A DNA stretch of 64,000 nt from assembly GCA_963843365.1 (NCBI GenBank), contig CAWJKG010000001.1:248001-312000 (forward strand), given 5' to 3'. The DNA is from Bog-473 sp963843365. GTDB taxonomy: Bacteria > Actinomycetota > Acidimicrobiia > Acidimicrobiales > RAAP-2. The notes under the pieces were generated by a model. That model ran no database searches, was not told the origin of the DNA, and worked only from the letters and a program-made list of their open reading frames with translations. Positions 26,600-35,583 of the stretch are shown here, piece by piece. The stretch's first letter is position 1, and every line of letters starts with the position of its first letter. Made by a program: the position numbers and the translations under genes.

Positions 26600-27355
26600 T
26601 GGTGGTGCGACCGAGACACCGACACCGACACCGACACCTGCTCCCAGACCGGCACCGAGCGCCCGCTCACAGAAGGACCGCACCTGACGCGCCGCGTCGG
26701 CGGGTGCGAGCGCGCGGTCGCGGGCGGGGTTGAGGTCGGCCGCCGCCCACACCACCGAACGGATGAGCGCGGCGTCCGCAGGCGGGTCAGCCAGGGGGAA
26801 CGATCCGTCAGCCGCACCGGCGCGCAACAGCGCCTCGAGCGGAGCGGCCAGCACCGCCGACGCGTGGCGCATCTCGTCGACGTAGCCCTCTGCCTTCATG
26901 GCGCCGGGTGAGCCCAGCACGCCGATGCGGGCTGCTTTCGTCGGGTCGTGGCCGAAGGACAGGATCTCGTCGATCCAGGCGTGGAGTGCCTCCTGGGGGG
27001 AGGCGGCCGCGTCGACCTTGGCCCACAGGCGGGTTGCCGCGGCGTCCGCCTCACGGCGGAAGAGCGCGCACAGCAGCTGGTCCTTCGATCCGAAGTGCCG
27101 GTAGAACGAGCGGGTCGACAGGTCCGCTTCTCGCAAGATATCGGCGACTGCGGCATGGGCGTAGCCGTTGCGCTCCATGACGACGAGTGCCGAGTCGAGA
27201 AGGATGCGCAGCTCGTCCGCGGTCTCGAAGCGCCGGGGCCGACCGGTCCGTGCCGGCGACGGGTCGGTCGGAGCGGCGACGTCCAGGGCGGCGGCCCGGG
27301 TGATTGGCGCCGACGAGGCCGCCGTGGTCGGCGTGGTGGACGCGATGTTCCCCAT
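26573..27355 (-). CDS. TetR-family transcriptional regulator
   Basis: A 260-aa regulator. The helix-turn-helix is in residues ~60-95 (AVADILREADLSTRSFYRHF, then GSKDQLLCALF). The N-terminal ~35 residues are an Ala/Thr/Pro-rich extension before GRPRRFETADELR. The C-terminal ligand domain ends in a Gly-Val repeat encoded by tandem GACACC-like hexamers near 26620-26640, which overlaps nothing else and may be a slippage expansion. Start ATG at 27355. It follows the DUF2889 gene by 8 bp on the same strand, so the two are probably cotranscribed. It likely senses an acyl-CoA or the DUF2889 pathway compound; the operator is not known. Confidence 0.85.
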   Translation of the reverse strand: MGNIASTTPTTAASSAPITRAAALDVAAPTDPSPARTGRPRRFETADELRILLDSALVVMERNGYAHAAVADILREADLSTRSFYRHFGSKDQLLCALFRREADAAATRLWAKVDAAASPQEALHAWIDEILSFGHDPTKAARIGVLGSPGAMKAEGYVDEMRHASAVLAAPLEALLRAGAADGSFPLADPPADAALIRSVVWAAADLNPARDRALAPADAARQVRSFCERALGAGLGAGVGVGVGVSVAPPSDNGLGRQ

Positions 27356-27363
27356 CGCAGTGC

Positions 27364-28377
27364 TCAGGCCGTGCGGGTCTGGTCCGGCGGGAGGGAACCG
27401 GCGAGCACCGGCACCTCGGCCAGGGTCCGCAACCCGTCGTTCAGGTGCGTGCAGCAGTCGGTGTTGCGCAGGCGATCCAACACCTCCCGCCGCAAGGCGC
27501 GCAAGGGCGTGCCCTCCATCCGTGTCGCGTGCGGTGCCGCGCCCGGGCACTCCGGATACGGCAGGACGCGAGGGACGGCCGTTACGGCGGTGAGAGTGGC
27601 GGTCACCGGGTCGGCCGTGGCGAGGATCTCGTACTCGTGGACCACCTCCTCCTCGCCCGCCGGGTTCCAGCAGCTGTCGCGAAACATGGAGTCGATGCGG
27701 ATGACGCTGTCCTCCTCCCAGACGTCCACCCTGCGGGCCCGGCGCATGGCGATCTCGGGATGGTCGCCCACGTCGTGCCAGCCGATCGGGTCGGCGGGGT
27801 CGGCCAGCGGGCCGGGGTGACCGAGGTTCGTGCTTACCCCCTTGAGCGTGCCGTCGGGATTGAGCGCGCTCGAGCCCGGCTGGAAGCCCGAGCAGACCCC
27901 CTGCATCACCGGCGGGGTGTCGGACATGCGGTCCTGAAACCCGGGAAGGAGATGTGCCCACGTGAAGAAGGCGAAACCCGAGATGAGCGTGGCGCCGGCC
28001 AAATCATCGAGCAGGAGGTGGAGCAGCGTGCCCGCTTCCACCTCTTCGGGGAACTCCTCGGCGATCGCCTTGCGCAGGTTCCCTCGCGCCTTGCGACCGA
28101 CCAGTCGCTCCAACCCGTCGACCGCCGGTTCGGCGTCGATCGTGTGGATGTCCCAGCCTGGGCCGGCGACGACGGAGAGCGCGGCCGACCCGATGGCCTT
28201 GGGCGCGCCGTTTGTCGGGGTGAGGAGGTCGCGGGCCCGTCCGTCGAGATGGAGGTCCTTCCCGAGCCCGTCCGGCCAGGACATCAGCATGGTGGAGGTC
28301 CGCCGGATCGACCCGGGACGCCGGCGGGGCGGGGTGGCGACGGGGTCGTTGGGGGCAGGGGCCAGCTGTGCACTCAC
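27364..28377 (-). CDS. DUF2889 family protein
   Basis: A 337-aa protein from the GTG at 28377. It has the family's opening block GSIRRTSTMLMSWPDG, then LHLDGRARDLLTP, and the closing block CTHLNDGLRTLAEVPVL. The family occurs in bacteria next to fatty-acid and aromatic-compound genes and has no defined biochemical role. Cys and His residues near the end (DCCTHLND) might bind metal. It precedes the TetR gene in the same operon and is divergent from the tandem GntR gene across 134 bp. Confidence 0.8.
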   Translation of the reverse strand: MSAQLAPAPNDPVATPPRRRPGSIRRTSTMLMSWPDGLGKDLHLDGRARDLLTPTNGAPKAIGSAALSVVAGPGWDIHTIDAEPAVDGLERLVGRKARGNLRKAIAEEFPEEVEAGTLLHLLLDDLAGATLISGFAFFTWAHLLPGFQDRMSDTPPVMQGVCSGFQPGSSALNPDGTLKGVSTNLGHPGPLADPADPIGWHDVGDHPEIAMRRARRVDVWEEDSVIRIDSMFRDSCWNPAGEEEVVHEYEILATADPVTATLTAVTAVPRVLPYPECPGAAPHATRMEGTPLRALRREVLDRLRNTDCCTHLNDGLRTLAEVPVLAGSLPPDQTRTA

Positions 28378-28511
28378 GGGCGCCGCGCTTCGCAAACCAT
28401 GTTTTCATGATGGCACGGGGCTTGTCGACGGTCCCTTTTCGGACCACTCTTTTGCCGAACGTGCAGGTCACACGGAAGGAGATCTACGGGGGCGCCGGAT
28501 AGGCTTGGTCG

Positions 28512-29942
28512 ATGACGTCGCCGCCGGCCGCACGTGACGTGGCCCGGCCGGGTGCCGACACGAACGCCAAGCGGGCCGCCAAGGTGGCCGACCGCATCAT
28601 CGAGGACGTCATGGCCCTGGGGTGGCCGGTCGGAGAGGTCCTCGGGTCGGAGGCCGATCTCCTCGATCGCTACGACGTCAGCCGCGCCGTATTCCGGGAG
28701 GCCGTCCGCCTGCTGGAACATCAGCAAGTGGCGCGCACGCGCCGCGGCCCGGGCGGCGGTCTTGTCATCACCGAGCCGACAATCAGCGCGGTCACCGACG
28801 CGGTGGTCCTGTACCTGCACCGCGTGGACGCCCGCCTCGACGAGATCTTCGAGGCGCGCATCATCCTGGAGGAGTTGGCGGCCCAGCTCGCATCGGAACG
28901 CACGGACGAGCGCGAGCTCGACGAGCTCCGGCACTTCGCCCAGAGCGACCCGGTCGAGCCCGCTCACGACCCGCGCGAGCTCCACACGCTGATTGCGGCC
29001 GTCAGCCACAATGCGGGGCTCGAGCTGTTCGTCGACGTCTTCAACCAGGTGGCACAGCTGTACTCGCCCGATTGGCAGCGCCTCGGCAGCACGGTCGAGA
29101 AGGAGGCCGTGCACGCGCACGCCAGGATCGCCGAAGCGGTGATGATCGGGGACGCCGGCCTGGCGCGCAACCGGATGCGCAAGCATCTGCAGGCGGAGGC
29201 GGAATTCTTCCGCCGCCGGCGTTCGACCCGCCAACTGCTGCCGGACTCCGTGGTGCTCGCCGACTCAAAACTGGGCAAAGGCGCCGAGACGGTGGCCCGC
29301 AACATCACCCAGGCCATCGTGGCGGAGGATCTCCAGCCCGGCGACCTCGTCGGAACCGAGCCGGAGTTGATCGCTCGCGAAGGCGTGAGCCGGGCTCTGC
29401 TGCGGGAGGCCGTGCGCCTGCTGGAGCATCACCACATTGCGCGCATGCGACGAGGTCCGGGTGGCGGGCTCTTCGTGATGGCGCCGAGCGCGGACGCAGT
29501 GACCGAAATGGCGGCCATCTATCTGGCCCGGCGAGGTATGCAACTCACCGAACTGGCCGAGATGCGCACTGGGGTGGAGGTGGCGATCGCCGACCTGGCT
29601 GCGGAGCGCATCGACGCGGCGGGTATCGCCGGCCTGTACGACGCGCTGTCCCGCGAGGAGCACGCCACGGACGCGGAACGGGTCGAGGCGGTGCACGACC
29701 TGCACGCGGCAGTGGCCGCCGCTGCGCAGAACCGGGTGCTCAACCTGGTGGCGCTGGTACTCATCCGGCTCAGCCGCCTGCACCAGATTGAGCGTCTGGC
29801 TCCCAAGATGCAGCGCCAGATTCAGGCCGAGGTCCTCAAGACCCACACCGGCATCGCCGAGGCCGTGGCGGCCGGGGACCGCGAACTCGCCCGCCACCGC
29901 ATGCGCCGGCACCTCGAGGCGCTCGGCGCGCTCATGCGCTGA
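28512..29942 (+). CDS. Tandem-duplicated FadR-type GntR regulator (GntR-FCD-GntR-FCD)
   Basis: A 476-aa protein with two complete regulator units. The first has a winged helix at residues ~25-90 (LLDRYDVSRAVFREAVRLLE, RRGPGGGLVITEP) and an FCD ligand domain to ~235. The second repeats it at ~255-320 (VSRALLREAVRLLEHHHIAR, RRGPGGGLFVMAP) and FCD to the end, closing with HRMRRHLEALGALM. FCD domains bind acids or acyl-CoAs through a His/Asp metal site. A single chain with two DNA-binding heads could act as a pseudo-dimer. FadR-type operators are short dyads with a GT..AC core, which suits the GTATAC dyads found around it. Start ATG at 28512. The target is inference. Confidence 0.88.
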   Translation: MTSPPAARDVARPGADTNAKRAAKVADRIIEDVMALGWPVGEVLGSEADLLDRYDVSRAVFREAVRLLEHQQVARTRRGPGGGLVITEPTISAVTDAVVLYLHRVDARLDEIFEARIILEELAAQLASERTDERELDELRHFAQSDPVEPAHDPRELHTLIAAVSHNAGLELFVDVFNQVAQLYSPDWQRLGSTVEKEAVHAHARIAEAVMIGDAGLARNRMRKHLQAEAEFFRRRRSTRQLLPDSVVLADSKLGKGAETVARNITQAIVAEDLQPGDLVGTEPELIAREGVSRALLREAVRLLEHHHIARMRRGPGGGLFVMAPSADAVTEMAAIYLARRGMQLTELAEMRTGVEVAIADLAAERIDAAGIAGLYDALSREEHATDAERVEAVHDLHAAVAAAAQNRVLNLVALVLIRLSRLHQIERLAPKMQRQIQAEVLKTHTGIAEAVAAGDRELARHRMRRHLEALGALMR

Positions 29943-29990
29943 CCCCGGGGCCGTTCGTACGCCCCGCGTGGTGGTGGCCGACCGAATCGG

Positions 29991-30008
29991 CTTTTAGTAT
30001 CCTCTTTA
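29991..30008 (+). promoter_or_regulatory. Recurrent dyad site 3 upstream of the MaoC-like gene
   Basis: CTTTTAGTATCCTCTTTA: right half and core match the dyad, left half does not (11 of 18). TATCCT at 29998-30003 fits a -10 hexamer, giving a ~40-nt leader with an AGAGGAG ribosome site before the ATG at 30050. Confidence 0.45.
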
Positions 30009-30049
30009 CCGGCGGCCGCAGATCCCGTTGCGCCGGACGAAGAGGAGCC

Positions 30050-31345
30050 ATGGCGACGACATCCGAAGACTTCGAGAAGGCCACCGACTACCAATTCAAG
30101 GAAGAGGACATCGAACGGGCCAAGGCCCTGGTGGGACGGTGGTCGCCGGTCGGGGGCAGGGAGTTCCTGACGACGGCCACGCCCGACGTCATGCGGAATT
30201 TCGCCCGGGGCTACGGCGACGACAACCCGTTGTTCACGTCCGAGGACTACGGCACGACCACCCGCTGGGGCGGCCAGATCTCGCCCCCCATGATCGCCAT
30301 TGCGTTGAACCGCCCCCTCTACGGCGATCCGCACAAGGAGAAGATCAGGCGCCCCTCCTTCCGGGGCATCCACGTGTTCGTGTCCGGCAGCACCTGGCAG
30401 TGGTTCCGACCGCTGCAGGAAGGTGACGGCCTGTACAGCTTCGGTGGGACCGAGTCCGTCGTCGAGAAGAAGTCCGAGTTTGCCGAGCGCTCACTCTTGA
30501 CGACATATACGAGCGTAAAGATGAACCAGCGGGCCGAGATCGTTGCTATCTCTCGCACGCTCGCCATTTACACGGAGCGCAAGACGGCGCGGGAGAAGGG
30601 AAAGTATGCCGCCCTCGAGCCGGCCCGGTACACCGACGAGGACCTGGAGCAGATCGACGCCGTGTACGCGGCGGAGGAGGTCCGGGGGTCCACACCGCGC
30701 TACTGGGAGGATGTCCATGTGGGGGACGCGCTGCAGCCAATGGCCAAGGGGCCGCTGACGACGACCGACATGATCGTGTTCCATGCAGGCGGCTACGGCT
30801 TCGTTCCCTACGAGCCCTGCGCCAATCGCATCGCCTACAAGAATCGTCAACGTATCGCGCCGTTCTACGTAAAGAACGAATACGGGATCCCCGATGTGGC
30901 GCAGCGGGTCCACTGGGACAACGCCTGGGCGCAGGCCATCGGCAACCCGATGGCCTACGACTACGGGGTAATGCGCGACTGCTGGCTGAGCCACTACATG
31001 ACCGACTACATCGGTGACGACGGCTGGCTGGTTTCGCAGTCTTCCGAGATACGGAAGTTCAACTACATCGGCGACACCCATGTGCTCACGGGCGAGGTCG
31101 TGGACAAGCGGCAGGAGGACGGCCGCTGCGTCGTCGACATCGAAATGCGGGGGACCAACCAGCGCGACACCGTGACCTGCCCGGCCAAGGCGACGGTCGC
31201 GCTGCCGAGCCGCGCGCACGGGCCGGTCCGTCTGCCCGACCCACCGGCCGAGCTGGCCGCGCGGGCCGTGCAGATGCTCGAGCGCCACCATGAGATCGTG
31301 GCGGAACGGAAGGTGAGGGGGACCGGGGAGCAGGAATCGGATTGA
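30050..31345 (+). CDS. MaoC/FAS1-like hotdog dehydratase, two-domain
   Basis: A 431-aa double-hotdog protein. The N-terminal half contains the FAS1-like dehydratase block ARGYGDDNPLFTSEDYGTTT, then WGGQISPPMIAIA; the second half has YWEDVHVGDALQPMAKGPLT, then TTDMIVFHAGGYG and the ligand-like VHWDNAWAQAIGNPMAYDYG. Such proteins hydrate or dehydrate enoyl-CoAs with bulky groups. The ATG at 30050 follows AGAGGAG. It stands 107 bp after the tandem GntR gene and is preceded by a recurrent dyad, making it a likely regulon member. Confidence 0.85.
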   Translation: MATTSEDFEKATDYQFKEEDIERAKALVGRWSPVGGREFLTTATPDVMRNFARGYGDDNPLFTSEDYGTTTRWGGQISPPMIAIALNRPLYGDPHKEKIRRPSFRGIHVFVSGSTWQWFRPLQEGDGLYSFGGTESVVEKKSEFAERSLLTTYTSVKMNQRAEIVAISRTLAIYTERKTAREKGKYAALEPARYTDEDLEQIDAVYAAEEVRGSTPRYWEDVHVGDALQPMAKGPLTTTDMIVFHAGGYGFVPYEPCANRIAYKNRQRIAPFYVKNEYGIPDVAQRVHWDNAWAQAIGNPMAYDYGVMRDCWLSHYMTDYIGDDGWLVSQSSEIRKFNYIGDTHVLTGEVVDKRQEDGRCVVDIEMRGTNQRDTVTCPAKATVALPSRAHGPVRLPDPPAELAARAVQMLERHHEIVAERKVRGTGEQESD

Positions 31346-31457
31346 ACCGCTCCGGGCGGCCGTGGAGCCTTCGTTCGACCCGGGGACCCCAGGCCTTCTA
31401 CGCGAGTTCTTATCCCTTCCTCGTAGGACTCCAATGTTTCGGGACCAGTGTTGGGGC

Positions 31458-31616
31458 ATGCGATTGCACAAGGGCTGCGCCGCCGCCCTCGGGCTCCTGT
31501 GCTCGGTGGCCGCCACCGTCGCCGTGTGGAGCGGCCCCCTGGCGGCAGCGTCGGGGGATCTGCGGTCGAATGCTGCGAGCATCCAGGTCGGCGCCTCGGC
31601 CCACACCGCGAAGTAG
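31458..31616 (+). CDS. Possible small secreted peptide (52 aa)
   Basis: ATG at 31458 opens MRLHKGCAAALGLLCSVAAT, a plausible signal peptide (Lys/Arg start, hydrophobic core) with an AAASG-type cleavage region around residue 33, leaving about 19 mature residues. No family is recognised and no strong ribosome site is visible. It occupies the 297-bp gap between the MaoC-like gene and the convergent crotonase. Upstream, CTACG and CTCGTAG arms at ~31400-31433 can form a small hairpin. Confidence 0.3.
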   Translation: MRLHKGCAAALGLLCSVAATVAVWSGPLAAASGDLRSNAASIQVGASAHTAK

Positions 31617-31642
31617 TGGGTTCCGGACGCCACACTGGCCGT

Positions 31643-32483
31643 TCAGCCTCCGCCCGTCCTGTCGGCGTCCGCTGAAGGCCTGTCGCGGCCCCGTACCAAC
31701 CGGGCCGAGGTTCTCTGATTCTCCGCTTCATGAGCGAAGAGCCATCGCCGCCGCTCGACTTCGTCCTCCGCGGCGTTGAGGTTGTCCTTGACGAGGGCCA
31801 GGACCGCGGACGGCGTGCGGACGAGGTTCGCTGCGACCTCGTAGGTGTAGTCGACGAGACCCTCGGGTGGGAGGACGGCGTGGACCATGCCGAGCTCCGC
31901 CGCGCGACGCAGGGATCTTCTCGTTGAGCAGGTACAGACGCCGGGCCAGGCCGGTGCCGCCGATGCGGGTCCAGAAGAACGACCCCCCGTAGTCGCCCGC
32001 GAGGCCGTTGGGTGAGAAGCCCGCGGAGAAGACGGCGTCATCAGATGCGAAGCGCAGGTCGCAGGCTGCGGCCAGGCTGCAGCCTGCGCCGACGGCCGGA
32101 CCGCCCACCATGGCGATGGTCGGCTTCGGCATGAGATGCAGCAACATCGCTGCGTGGAAGTCGTGGCGCGACCGGTCACCCGACAAGGCGTCGACGGGGA
32201 CACCCTTGTCTCCGTCCGCCCCGCTTGCCCCGTCCTTGATGTCGCCGCCGGAGCAGAAGCCGCCATGGCCGCCCTCCGGCGCCGCGCCAGTCAGGACGAC
32301 TACCTTCGCGCCCGGGTCCTCGGCCATGTGGCGGACGACGCCGTCCAGTGCGCTGATGAGTGCTCCGTTGAGCGCGTTCCGGCGCTCCGGCCGGTTGAGC
32401 GTGATCGTCCCCACGCCATCGGTGACGTCGGTGAGGAGTACCGGTGCCGTCTCGCTGTCGCTCACGGCAGATGACACTGCCAC
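31643..32483 (-). CDS. Enoyl-CoA hydratase/isomerase (frameshifted)
   Basis: Crotonase-family protein of about 279 aa from a GTG at 32483 (GAGAGGAC ribosome site). Blocks in order: GTITLNRPERRNALNGALIS, GHGGFCSGGDIKDG (oxyanion hole), GGPAVGAGCSLAAACDLRFA, and GLAGDYGGSFFWTRIGG. Near 31910 the frame shifts by one base, after LYLLNEKI, into AAELGMVHAVLPPEGLVDYT and on to the stop at 31643. The conserved sequence on both sides argues for a sequencing indel. It is divergent from a second crotonase at 32705, sharing a region with a perfect copy-type palindrome. Confidence 0.8.
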
Positions 32484-32545
32484 GTTCCCGTCCTCTCCTC
32501 TCCGCCCTGCTCTCCCGACTCCTCGCTTGGGACGGGCCAATTGCC

Positions 32546-32563
32546 GATTCAGTATACTGAATA
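32546..32563. promoter_or_regulatory. Recurrent dyad site 4: perfect 16-bp palindrome ATTCAGTATACTGAAT
   Basis: Bases 32547-32562 form a perfect inverted repeat with the GTATAC core, in the 221-bp gap between divergent crotonase genes. TATACT reads as a -10 box on both strands, so one site could control both genes. An ATG at 32563 opens a 27-codon frame ending at 32646, which may be a leader or chance. Confidence 0.6.
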
Positions 32564-32704
32564 TGCCTCTTGGCGGGCGCCGTGCGGGCCGTTCCGCGGT
32601 CTTGGGCGAGCGGGCGCACGAAGGCCATACTGAGGCGCCTCGGTGACTGGGCCGGGGCGATGTGCAGCTCTGCGCCAACAGCGCGAAAGAAAGGTCGTGG
32701 CCTG

Positions 32705-33508
32705 ATGACGGACAGTGCGACGGAGGCGCCGGCCGAGCCGGTTCTCGTCAAGGAGCGGCGAGGAGCCGTCGAGGTGCTGCGGCTCAACCGACCCGAGGCC
32801 CGCAACGCGTTGAACCCCGAACTGCTGGCCGCCATTGGACTCGCCATGCTCGATGCCGAGCAGGACAGCGAGGTGCGCGCGGTGGTCCTCACGGGGACCG
32901 GGGACAGGGCGTTCTGCGCGGGCATGGACCTGCGCGGCTTCGCGGAGGGCGGCACCGGTGGCATGGGTCACGATCCCGACGCCATGCGCGGCTTCGCCCG
33001 CTTCACCCAGGGAGAGATCCGGGTGCCGGTGATCGGTGCCGCCAACGCGACCGCGGTGGCGGGCGGTTTCGAGCTGCTCCTGGGCTGCGACGTCGTGGTG
33101 GCGTCGGAAAAGGCCTCCTTCGGACTGCCCGAGGTCAAGCGGGGCCTCTTCGCCGCGGGCGGTGGCGTCTTCGTCAGTACGCGCATCCCCTTGGCGGTGG
33201 CGCTCGAGCTCACGCTGACGGGCGACCCCATCGACGCCAGCAGGGCACAGTCCCTGGGTCTGATCAACCGGGTCGTCCCTCCAGCCGACGTGCTCCATGC
33301 CGCGCTGGCCCTGGCCGAACGGATCGCCCGGAACGGACCGCTGGCACTGCAGGCCACCAAGGAGTTGGTCCGCACCGCGTCGACGGACCTGGAGCGTGCC
33401 CGCACGCTGGCAGCGGAGTGGCAGCCCAAGGTGTTCGGGAGCGACGACGCCAAGGAGGGTGCCACCGCCTTCATCGAGAAGCGTGACCCTGTCTGGACGG
33501 GCCGCTAG
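32705..33508 (+). CDS. Enoyl-CoA hydratase (EchA-type crotonase)
   Basis: A 267-aa crotonase from the ATG at 32705. It contains VEVLRLNRPEARNALNPELL, the oxyanion block DRAFCAGMDLRGF, AGGFELLLGCDVVVASEKAS and FGLPEVKRGLFAAGGG with an acid at the Glu position, plus LGLINRVVPP and ATKELVRTA at the C-terminal end. It would hydrate trans-2-enoyl-CoA. It is followed after 40 bp by the convergent APC permease. Sharing the palindrome at 32547 with the divergent crotonase suggests joint control. Confidence 0.9.
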   Translation: MTDSATEAPAEPVLVKERRGAVEVLRLNRPEARNALNPELLAAIGLAMLDAEQDSEVRAVVLTGTGDRAFCAGMDLRGFAEGGTGGMGHDPDAMRGFARFTQGEIRVPVIGAANATAVAGGFELLLGCDVVVASEKASFGLPEVKRGLFAAGGGVFVSTRIPLAVALELTLTGDPIDASRAQSLGLINRVVPPADVLHAALALAERIARNGPLALQATKELVRTASTDLERARTLAAEWQPKVFGSDDAKEGATAFIEKRDPVWTGR

Positions 33509-33548
33509 GACAGTCCGAACGGAACGACGGGACCGGCAGACCCGCCAG

Positions 33549-35450
33549 TCAGTTCGTGCTGGTCGCGTTGTCGGGCTCCGGGGCCGGCGGTTCCAGGGGT
33601 ACCGTGACCCGGGCGACCACAACGTCGTCCCGGCCCCGCAGCGCGGCGGACAGGACCAAGTCGATCTGATTGTGCAGGATCCGGTACCGCAGCTTCGGGG
33701 GCCGTACGACGGGGATGAGCACCACGAGCTGATCGTCGGGGTGGTCGGCGCGCAGCTCGTCGATGAAGGCGACGATGGGCTGAACCACCGAGGCGTACTC
33801 CGTATGGAGGACGCGCAGCGGTATGCCGCAATTCCAGCGGTCCCAATGGTCGAAGAACCGGGCGGCGTAGGAGGCGCCCTCCTCGCCCCCCTCGAGCACG
33901 ACCGTCACGGCAATGACCTCCTGTCCGAGCGATTCCGCCTCGCTGAGCGCGTGCTCGGTGAGGCGCGAGATCCGGTTCACCGGGACAACGACGATGGTGT
34001 GCTTGGGGGCGGGACGGCCCGGGTCCTCGTCGAAGCGGAGGTCCTTGGCGGCGCGCTCGTAGTAGGCGTGGATGCGCAGGAAGAGCAGAATGAAGGCCGG
34101 GATGGCGATGACGACCACCCAGGCACCCTCGGTGAACTTGGAGATGAGGAACACGAGGGTGGCGATCGCCGTGATGACGGCGCCGACGCCGTTGACGGTG
34201 GCGCGGCGACGCCACCGGGCGGGTCGCTCGCGCCACCAGTGCACGACGAGGCCGGCTTGCGACAACGTGAAGCCGATGAAGACGCCGATGGCGAACAGCG
34301 GGATGAGGTCGTTGGTGTTGCCGCCCACGGCGATGAGCAACGCCCCGGACATCAGGGTCAGGACGAAGATGCCGTTGCCGAAGGTCTGGCGGTCGCCACG
34401 GATGGTGAACAGATGCGGCAGGTAGTTGTCGCGGGCCACCAGGCTGGCCAGAACCGGGAGGCCGCCGAAGGAGGTGTTGGCCGCCAGGGCCAGCACGACC
34501 GTGATGGTGATCGAAATGATGTAGTAGGCCCACCCCCTTCCGACCGACATCGCCATGATCTGGCTCAACACGGTCTGGCCGCTGCGGGGACCGATCTCCC
34601 AGCGCTTGGCGAGCACGGCCAGGCCCAGCAGCATGGCGCCGAGAATGAGGCCGAGCAGCACCTCGGTGCGCTTGGCCCGCACGGTCCGCGGCTCGCGGAA
34701 CAGCGGTACGCCGTTGGCAATCGCCTCGACGCCGGTCAAGGCGCTGCACCCGGCGGAGAAGGCCTTCAGGACGAGGAGGAACGTCACCGCCTTCAAGCCC
34801 GTCGTCGGCAATTGGGAATGGCCGAGCGGTGCCTCGTGCAACCCGAGCGGGTGGACGAGGCCCACGGCGATGATGGCCAGCAGCCCGACGATGAAGAGCA
34901 GGGTCGGCAACAGGAAGGCGCGTGCCGTCTCGCCGAGCCCGCGCAGGTTGAGCACCATGATGAACAGGAGGATGCCGAGACAGAGGGGCACCGTCGCCCC
35001 GTCGAGGCCCGGGAAGGCGGATTGGAGCGAGGCGACGCCGGCCGCGATGGAGACGGCGACGGTCAGGGTGTAGTCGACGACCAACGAGGCGGCGGCGACC
35101 AGGCTGACGGGCGCGCCGAAGTTGGCCCGCGACACCGCGTAGGCGCCGCCTCCCATCGGGTAGGCATCGATGACCTGGCGGTACGAGAAGACGAGTATGG
35201 CGAGCAGGGCCACGATGGCGATCGTGATCGGCAGCACCAGGTGGAGGGCCCCGGCGCCCGCCACCGCCAGGACGAGGATGATGGCCTCGGGGCCGTAGGC
35301 CACCGACGTGAGCGCATCGAGCGAGAGGGCCGACAACCCCTCGACCGGCGTGATGCGATCCTTGCCGGCGCCCAGCGCCGACTTGGGTGGACCGATCAGG
35401 AGGTTCCACACGCCGGCGGCCCGGCCGCGACGGGCGTCGGCGTCAGCCAT
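33549..35450 (-). CDS. APC-superfamily permease, KimA-like
   Basis: A 633-aa membrane protein with ~12 transmembrane helices and a ~170-residue cytoplasmic C-terminal domain resembling USP-type nucleotide-binding folds (HTIVVVPVNRISRLTEHALS, EVIAVTVVLEGGEE). The opening block LSALSLDALTSVAYGPEAII is characteristic of the YdaO/KimA group, known in Firmicutes as proton-coupled potassium importers controlled by c-di-AMP. Some relatives are amino-acid transporters, so the substrate is uncertain. Start ATG at 35450. No c-di-AMP riboswitch is seen upstream, only an 8-bp inverted repeat. Confidence 0.82.
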   Translation of the reverse strand: MADADARRGRAAGVWNLLIGPPKSALGAGKDRITPVEGLSALSLDALTSVAYGPEAIILVLAVAGAGALHLVLPITIAIVALLAILVFSYRQVIDAYPMGGGAYAVSRANFGAPVSLVAAASLVVDYTLTVAVSIAAGVASLQSAFPGLDGATVPLCLGILLFIMVLNLRGLGETARAFLLPTLLFIVGLLAIIAVGLVHPLGLHEAPLGHSQLPTTGLKAVTFLLVLKAFSAGCSALTGVEAIANGVPLFREPRTVRAKRTEVLLGLILGAMLLGLAVLAKRWEIGPRSGQTVLSQIMAMSVGRGWAYYIISITITVVLALAANTSFGGLPVLASLVARDNYLPHLFTIRGDRQTFGNGIFVLTLMSGALLIAVGGNTNDLIPLFAIGVFIGFTLSQAGLVVHWWRERPARWRRRATVNGVGAVITAIATLVFLISKFTEGAWVVVIAIPAFILLFLRIHAYYERAAKDLRFDEDPGRPAPKHTIVVVPVNRISRLTEHALSEAESLGQEVIAVTVVLEGGEEGASYAARFFDHWDRWNCGIPLRVLHTEYASVVQPIVAFIDELRADHPDDQLVVLIPVVRPPKLRYRILHNQIDLVLSAALRGRDDVVVARVTVPLEPPAPEPDNATSTN

Positions 35451-35488
35451 AGGCGCACTCTAGAAGCCCCGTGCGGGCAAATCGGGTA

Positions 35489-35517
35489 GGCCGCCACTCT
35501 GCGGTCGCATGGCGGCC
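35489..35517. repeat. Perfect 8-bp inverted repeat GGCCGCCA/TGGCGGCC
   Basis: Arms at 35489-35496 and 35510-35517 with a 13-nt spacer, in the 133-bp region between the divergent KimA-like permease and the SnoaL-like gene. It may be an operator or an RNA hairpin. It is not a ydaO riboswitch. Confidence 0.4.
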
Positions 35518-35583
35518 CGGTGCGTAGGATCGGGCCGCGTCCGCAGCGACGGACAGGACACCGGGAAGGGAGTCGACGCCGCC

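Noticed and set aside
28397..28413. CCATGTTTTCATGATGG as a TetR or GntR operator between DUF2889 and the tandem GntR gene
   Set aside because: Only 4-bp arms and no second copy found; too weak to call.
35451..35583. c-di-AMP (ydaO-type) riboswitch upstream of the KimA-like permease
   Set aside because: The region is too short and lacks the conserved elements; only a simple inverted repeat is present.
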